NCBI GenBank assembly: GCA_934463345.1
Contig: CAKSJL010000059.1
Coordinates: forward strand, 1-10,181
DNA length: 10,181 nucleotides
Direction of reading: 5' to 3'
Source: an uncultured Oscillospiraceae bacterium
Lineage (GTDB): Bacteria; Bacillota; Clostridia; Oscillospirales; Ruminococcaceae
The position numbers were made by a program, and so were the translations under genes. Within the stretch, counting starts at the first letter, position 1; the number at the start of each line of letters is the position of its first letter. This document shows, in pieces, positions 6,966 to 10,181 of this stretch. The notes beneath the pieces were generated by a model. It was not told the origin of the DNA. It saw nothing but the letters and a program-made list of their open reading frames with translations, and ran no database searches.

Positions 6966-7370
6966 TTATTCTTCGTCGTTCTTTTTTTTGCTTTTCTTGT
7001 TCTGCTTTGCTTCTATCATAGACTTTGTTTTGTCAGCCTTTGCAGCAGCAAGTTTCTCTTTAGCAGTAATATTTTCCTGAATAGCCCATTCTTTAATTCT
7101 GAGCTTACTTCTGTCACCGCCTGTTTCGATTACAACAGTATCTTCAGTCTTTTTTACAACTATTCCAACAATACCACCGATTGTCATGATTTCATCGCCG
7201 ATCTGAATGCTTTCACGCATCTCTTTTTGTTCTTTATCTTTTTTCTTCTGAGGTCTTATCATAAGAAAATAGAAGAAAACAATAATAATTACGAACATTA
7301 TGAGCATGGAAAGCATGCCTGATGATTGACTTGTGTTGTTTGCAGACAAAACAGTTACTAAATTATTCAT
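6966..7370 (-). CDS. yajC: YajC, Sec translocase accessory protein
   Basis: This 134-residue protein is YajC, a small single-pass membrane protein that associates with SecDF and SecYEG during protein export. It shows the family plan: a short N-terminus, one membrane helix (about residues 18-38), the boundary motif MIRPQKKKDKEQKEM (37-51), and the beta domain QIGDEIMTIGGIVGIVVK (56-73). A long Lys-rich tail (KLAAAKADKTK to the end) makes it longer than the 110-residue E. coli form. GGAGGA at 7377-7382, six bases before the ATG, supports the start. It begins 13 bp after the nfnB stop, so it is cotranscribed with nfnAB. In many bacteria yajC lies beside tgt or secDF; none is seen here. Confidence 0.93.
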   Translation of the reverse strand: MNNLVTVLSANNTSQSSGMLSMLIMFVIIIVFFYFLMIRPQKKKDKEQKEMRESIQIGDEIMTIGGIVGIVVKKTEDTVVIETGGDRSKLRIKEWAIQENITAKEKLAAAKADKTKSMIEAKQNKKSKKKNDEE

Positions 7371-7383
7371 TCAGTGTCCTCCG

Positions 7384-8766
7384 TTATTTAGATTTTATAT
7401 ATTCGTCAATTGATTTTGCAGCAGTTTTACCAGCACCCATTGCAAGAATAACTGTTGCTGCACCTGTTACAGCATCACCGCCGGCATAAACGCCTTCTTT
7501 TGTAGTGAGCATATCCTCATTAACAACAAGACAGCCTCTCTTGTTTGCTTCAAGACCATGAGTTGTGGTTCTTATGAGTGGATTAGGAGATGTACCGATT
7601 GACATGATAACTGTATCAACATCTAGCATATAGTTTGAGCCTTCAACTGGAACAGGACTTCTTCTTCCGCTTTCATCCGGCTCACCAAGTTCCATTTTAA
7701 TACATTCCATTCCACAGACTCTTCCGTTTTCATCGGCAACAATTTTGACCGGATTATTAAGATTCAGGAATTCAACGCCTTCTTCCTTAGCATGGTGAAC
7801 CTCTTCCTTTCTTGCCGGCATTTCAGCTTCAGAACGTCTGTACACTATGTATACATGTTCAGCGCCCATTCTCAGAGCACTTCTCGCAGCGTCCATGGCA
7901 ACATTACCGCCGCCAACAACAGCAACCGATTTTGACTTAATTACAGGAGTTGCATAATCATCAAGATATCCCTTCATGAGATTTATTCTTGTAAGATATT
8001 CATTGGCTGAGCAAACGCCAATAAGAGATTCGCCTTCAATTCCCATAAACCTTGGCAGACCAGCGCCTGAACCAATAAATACTGCCTCGTAACCCATGTC
8101 CATGATTTCATCAACGGACAAGACTTTACCAATAACCATATCCTGCATTATTTCAACGCCCATATCCTTGAGCTTTGTGATTTCCTTCTGAACAATTGCC
8201 TTAGGAAGTCTGAATTCAGGAATACCGTACATAAGAACGCCGCCGGCAGTATGGAATGCTTCAAAAATTGTAACCTGATATCCAAGTTTTGCAAGATCTC
8301 CGGCACATGTAAGACCGGAAGGACCAGCACCAACAACAGCCACCTTATGTCCGTTTAATTCCGGTTTTTTTGCGGCAGCAGCCTTATCCATCATATAATC
8401 TGCAACAAATCTTTCCAGGCGACCGATTCCTACTGGCTCACCTTTTATTCCCCTTACGCATTTTCCCTCGCACTGATGCTCCTGTGGGCAGACACGTCCG
8501 CAGACAGCAGGCAGAGCATTTGTCGATGTTATAATTTCATAAGCACCTTCAAAATCTCTCTGAGCAACCTTTGCAACAAATTCAGGTATTCTTACGCTTA
8601 CAGGACATCCGCTTACGCATGGCTTGTGCTTGCAGTTTAAGCATCTTGAAGCTTCTTCAACAGCCATTTCTTCTGTATATCCGAGAGTTACTTCCTTAAA
8701 GTTTCTTGCTCTAACCTTTGGATCCTGTTCAGGCATAGGAACCTTTGTCAATGTCATATTAGCCAT
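7384..8766 (-). CDS. nfnB: NADP-binding subunit NfnB of reduced ferredoxin:NADP+ oxidoreductase (GltD-like)
   Basis: This 460-residue flavoprotein is of the glutamate-synthase small-subunit type, commonly annotated gltA. Eight N-terminal cysteines (42, 45, 50, 54, 89, 93, 99, 103) can bind two [4Fe-4S] clusters. VVGAGPSG (144-151) is the FAD dinucleotide motif, VVGGGNVAMDAA (283-294) with the following VYRRSEAEMPAR (308-319) is the NADP site, and YAGGDAVTGAATV (427-439) closes the FAD domain. With NfnA, this subunit couples reduced ferredoxin and NADH oxidation to NADP+ reduction by electron bifurcation, as described for Clostridium kluyveri and Thermotoga maritima. No glutamate synthase large subunit is nearby and the partner is NfnA, so I prefer NfnB over GltD. 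AGGAGG (8777-8782) lies ten bases before the ATG. Confidence 0.88.
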   Translation of the reverse strand: MANMTLTKVPMPEQDPKVRARNFKEVTLGYTEEMAVEEASRCLNCKHKPCVSGCPVSVRIPEFVAKVAQRDFEGAYEIITSTNALPAVCGRVCPQEHQCEGKCVRGIKGEPVGIGRLERFVADYMMDKAAAAKKPELNGHKVAVVGAGPSGLTCAGDLAKLGYQVTIFEAFHTAGGVLMYGIPEFRLPKAIVQKEITKLKDMGVEIMQDMVIGKVLSVDEIMDMGYEAVFIGSGAGLPRFMGIEGESLIGVCSANEYLTRINLMKGYLDDYATPVIKSKSVAVVGGGNVAMDAARSALRMGAEHVYIVYRRSEAEMPARKEEVHHAKEEGVEFLNLNNPVKIVADENGRVCGMECIKMELGEPDESGRRSPVPVEGSNYMLDVDTVIMSIGTSPNPLIRTTTHGLEANKRGCLVVNEDMLTTKEGVYAGGDAVTGAATVILAMGAGKTAAKSIDEYIKSK

Positions 8767-8784
8767 TTTAAATATTCCTCCTGT

Positions 8785-9621
8785 TTATTTATTGTTTTCT
8801 GCACTTCTGAGCATACGGCATTCATGCTCATATTCTCTGTATGTTGAATTTCTCTTCATAAGTTCGTCAAAATCAACTTCATGACCATCAAAATCCGGTC
8901 CATCAACACATGCATATTTTATTTTGCCTCCAACTGTAACACGGCAACCGCCGCACATGCCTGTTCCGTCAATCATGATCGGATTAAGTGAAACGATGGT
9001 CTTTATTCCATAAGGCTTGGTAACAGCACATACAAACTTCATCATAGGAACAGGCCCGATTGCAATTACTGCGTCGTACTTGTTTCCAGCGTCAATAAGT
9101 TCTTTGAGCGCATCAGTGACAAAACCTTTTTTGCCGTAACTTCCGTCGTCTGTGCAGACAATAAGGTTATTTGATGCTTTTTTGAATTCATCCTCAAGTA
9201 TTACAATGTCTTTGCTTCTGAAACCTGTTATAACGTCAACCTCAAGATCTCTTTCAAAAAGTTCTTTTGCCTGTGGATATGCAATAGCGCATCCAACGCC
9301 TCCGCCGATTACACAAACTTTTTTTGCATCATCTGAAATATGCGTAGGAACTCCGAGAGGACCCGCAACATCCAGCAGAAAATCGCCTTCGTTCATTTCA
9401 GAAAGCTGCTGAGTTGTTGCACCTACAATCTGAAAAATAATTGTTATTGTGCCGTTTTCTCTGTCATATCCTGCAATTGTAAGTGGAACTCTTTCACCTT
9501 TTTCATCAATTCTGAAAATGATGAATTGTCCTGCTTTTGCTTTTTTAGCAATGAAAGGCGCTTCAATATCCATAAGAACTACAGATGGATTAAGCACACG
9601 CTTGTGAACAATTTTAAACAT
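8785..9621 (-). CDS. nfnA: NAD-binding subunit NfnA of reduced ferredoxin:NADP+ oxidoreductase
   Basis: This 278-residue protein resembles PyrK and the sulfide dehydrogenase beta subunit. It has an N-terminal FAD-binding barrel with RVPLTIA (44-50), an NAD-binding domain with VIGGGVGCAIAYP (104-116), and a C-terminal [2Fe-2S] site. The cluster ligands read D218-x4-C223-x2-C226-x11-C238; Asp in place of the first Cys is a hallmark of NfnA rather than of PyrK. The CVDGPDFDGHEVDF segment (238-251) is also typical. In the complex it carries the bifurcating or NADH-side flavin chemistry and passes electrons to NfnB. AGGAG (9631-9635) sits nine bases before the ATG. It is the first gene of the operon and follows a structured leader. 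The stop is 18 bp from the nfnB start, with that gene's ribosome site lying between. Confidence 0.9.
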   Translation of the reverse strand: MFKIVHKRVLNPSVVLMDIEAPFIAKKAKAGQFIIFRIDEKGERVPLTIAGYDRENGTITIIFQIVGATTQQLSEMNEGDFLLDVAGPLGVPTHISDDAKKVCVIGGGVGCAIAYPQAKELFERDLEVDVITGFRSKDIVILEDEFKKASNNLIVCTDDGSYGKKGFVTDALKELIDAGNKYDAVIAIGPVPMMKFVCAVTKPYGIKTIVSLNPIMIDGTGMCGGCRVTVGGKIKYACVDGPDFDGHEVDFDELMKRNSTYREYEHECRMLRSAENNK

Positions 9622-9622
9622 A

Positions 9623-9655
9623 GCTCAACTCTCCTATTTAATATTAGTTTAGAGC
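9623..9655 (-). promoter_or_regulatory. Hairpin placing the nfnA ribosome-binding site in its loop
   Basis: On the minus strand GCTCTAAACT (9655-9646) can pair with AGTTGAGC (9630-9623): four bp, a two-base bulge, four bp. The 15-base loop holds the AGGAG site of nfnA, and the stem ends one base before the ATG. The stem is short, so whether it forms is uncertain. Confidence 0.4.
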
Positions 9656-9696
9656 ATGCCGGCATAAACAATGAGAAATTTTACATGTTATTATGT

Positions 9697-9777
9697 CAGC
9701 AGATCTCAGGCAACACCGTACAGTCGGCGGTTAAAGCCTTTTCCGTAAATCTGCTTGCAGATTATGCGGTATCACCT
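9697..9777 (-). ncRNA. Structured 5' leader RNA of nfnA, candidate riboswitch-like element
   Basis: The RNA expected from the promoter starts at about 9777-9774 and opens with GGUGAUACCG (9776-9767), which can pair along ten bases with CGGUGUUGCC (9718-9709), including three G-U pairs. Inside lies a hairpin with AAUCUG/CAGAUU (9763-9758 with 9753-9748 region) and a small GGC/GCC hairpin (9738-9736 with 9728-9726), giving a three-way junction. A second AUCUGC (9704-9699) follows the closing stem and could steal GCAGAU (9754-9749). I do not recognise a known riboswitch consensus. Pairings were found by eye, without energy calculation or alignment. Confidence 0.5.
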
Positions 9778-9780
9778 TTA

Positions 9781-9809
9781 ATTATATCATAAATATGTTT
9801 TTCTGGCAA
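9781..9809 (-). promoter_or_regulatory. Sigma-A promoter for nfnA-nfnB-yajC
   Basis: On the minus strand, TTGCCA (9809-9804) and a perfect TATAAT (9786-9781) are separated by exactly 17 bases, and a TG one base before the -10 makes it an extended -10 promoter. The predicted start is about 9777-9774, giving a leader of roughly 155 nt before the nfnA ATG. No operator was evident. The rest of the 254-bp gap (9810-9875) is AT-rich and shows no clear terminator for the upstream hydrolase. Confidence 0.85.
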
Positions 9810-9875
9810 TAGCACAGGCATATTTTAAAAAGTATAAACCGATTTGAGATTGTGAATTTAAGACAAGTGATTTAT

Positions 9876-10181
9876 TTACATTTTTCTGAGCAGCCATTTA
9901 ACAGCTAACTCAAACCATTGTGCACATACAGGGTTCATATGTTTGCTTTCTGCTGAAGTGGAAAAATCGGCAAGTGCAAGTCCATGATCACCCTGAGGAA
10001 ATATGTGGCATTCAAATGGCACGTTGTGCTTACTTAGTTCTTGTATAAAGCGGAGGGTATTTTCAACAGGAACGCATGAATCGTCAGCACAGTGCCATAT
10101 AAAGGTTTCGGGAGTTTTATCAGTAACCTGCCTTTCGAGTGAAATAAGTTCAAGCATATCAGTTGAAGTAGTTTTTCCAAG
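9876..10181 (-). CDS. Alpha/beta hydrolase (Aes-type esterase), C-terminal part
   Basis: About 101 codons of the 3' end of an alpha/beta-hydrolase gene are present; the frame stays open to the right edge, so the Met at 10157 is internal. The visible part matches the Aes / acetyl-xylan or feruloyl esterase-like group: SLERQVTDKTPETFIWHCAD, then DSCVPVENTLRF, with the catalytic-acid Asp in the CADD turn, and HIFPQGDHGLALAD with the catalytic His in GDHG. The nucleophile Ser would lie outside the window. Such enzymes remove acetyl or similar ester groups, often from plant polysaccharides in gut Clostridia; the substrate here is unknown. It is upstream of nfnA on the same strand, but nfnA has its own promoter. 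Confidence 0.85.
   Translation of the reverse strand, partial: LGKTTSTDMLELISLERQVTDKTPETFIWHCADDSCVPVENTLRFIQELSKHNVPFECHIFPQGDHGLALADFSTSAESKHMNPVCAQWFELAVKWLLRKM

Noticed and set aside
6927..7322. 131-codon open frame on the plus strand
   Set aside because: It is antisense to yajC, starts inside the terminator hairpin, and is a Phe/Leu-rich shadow of the Lys/Glu-rich yajC frame.
7384..9621. Glutamate synthase small subunit plus dihydroorotate dehydrogenase electron-transfer subunit
   Set aside because: These are the usual automatic names, but the Asp-Cys3 cluster pattern in the first protein, the pairing of the two, and the absence of gltB or pyrD point to NfnAB.
9579..9665. Possible 28-codon leader peptide starting ATG CCG on the minus strand and running out of frame into nfnA
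   Set aside because: There is no Shine-Dalgarno site before it and no runs of regulatory codons; nfnA has its own good ribosome site.
9757..9780. T-box-like string AAAGGUGAUACCGC on the minus strand
   Set aside because: It resembles the T-box antiterminator box, but the promoter lies only a few bases upstream, so there is no room for stem I or a specifier loop, no terminator follows, and the genes are not linked to aminoacylation.
9340..9792. 150-codon open frame on the plus strand
   Set aside because: It lies antisense to nfnA and its leader, has no ribosome site and no family resemblance, and has Cys/Asn/Phe-rich composition typical of an antisense shadow.
9810..9875. Terminator after the right-hand hydrolase gene
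   Set aside because: Only a 4-bp TTGT/ACAA inverted repeat without a U-tract was seen; this is too weak to call.

Overview
The window looks like chromosomal housekeeping DNA from a low-GC Gram-positive anaerobe of the Clostridia, most likely a Ruminococcus-like member of the Oscillospiraceae. The reasons are AT-rich coding, purine-rich Shine-Dalgarno sites, tightly packed genes, an NfnAB transhydrogenase pair with separate subunits, a HAAS/DUF4097 pair, and a U32 protein directly after mltG as in Firmicutes. The taxonomic call is inference from gene content. No phage genes, insertion sequences, CRISPR array, rRNA or tRNA genes were seen.

Left two thirds (1-6911, plus strand). Eight genes run in one direction and are probably one transcript: a thymidylate-kinase-like gene cut by the left edge, a stand-alone DUF2156 (lysyl-phosphatidylglycerol synthase C-domain type) protein, a DJ-1/PfpI family protein, 5-formyltetrahydrofolate cyclo-ligase, the cell-wall lytic transglycosylase MltG with a long repetitive cytoplasmic tail, and a U32 protein of the TrhP tRNA-hydroxylation type. 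After a 44-bp gap come a HAAS/DUF1700 membrane protein and a DUF4097 beta-solenoid protein. Several junctions overlap (stop-start contact at 473-478, ATGA at 1916-1919, an 11-bp overlap at 2493-2503), which points to translational coupling. The run ends at a strong hairpin (6917-6954) that serves as terminator for both converging operons.

Right third (6966-9809, minus strand). An operon reads nfnA, nfnB, yajC. NfnA and NfnB carry the flavin, nucleotide and iron-sulfur motifs of the electron-bifurcating NADH-dependent reduced-ferredoxin:NADP+ oxidoreductase. YajC, the Sec translocase accessory protein, follows 13 bp later, away from its usual secDF neighbourhood. At the far right edge is the C-terminal end of an Aes-type alpha/beta hydrolase, also on the minus strand.

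The most interesting segment is the roughly 150-nt leader of nfnA. A near-consensus sigma-A promoter (TTGCCA, 17 bp, TATAAT, with an extended -10 TG) fires into RNA whose first bases can form a 10-bp closing stem around two hairpins. The copy of AUCUGC downstream of that stem can compete for one hairpin, and the ribosome-binding site sits in the loop of another hairpin. I do not recognise this as a known riboswitch class; it is a candidate cis-regulatory RNA for redox-cofactor or ferredoxin metabolism.
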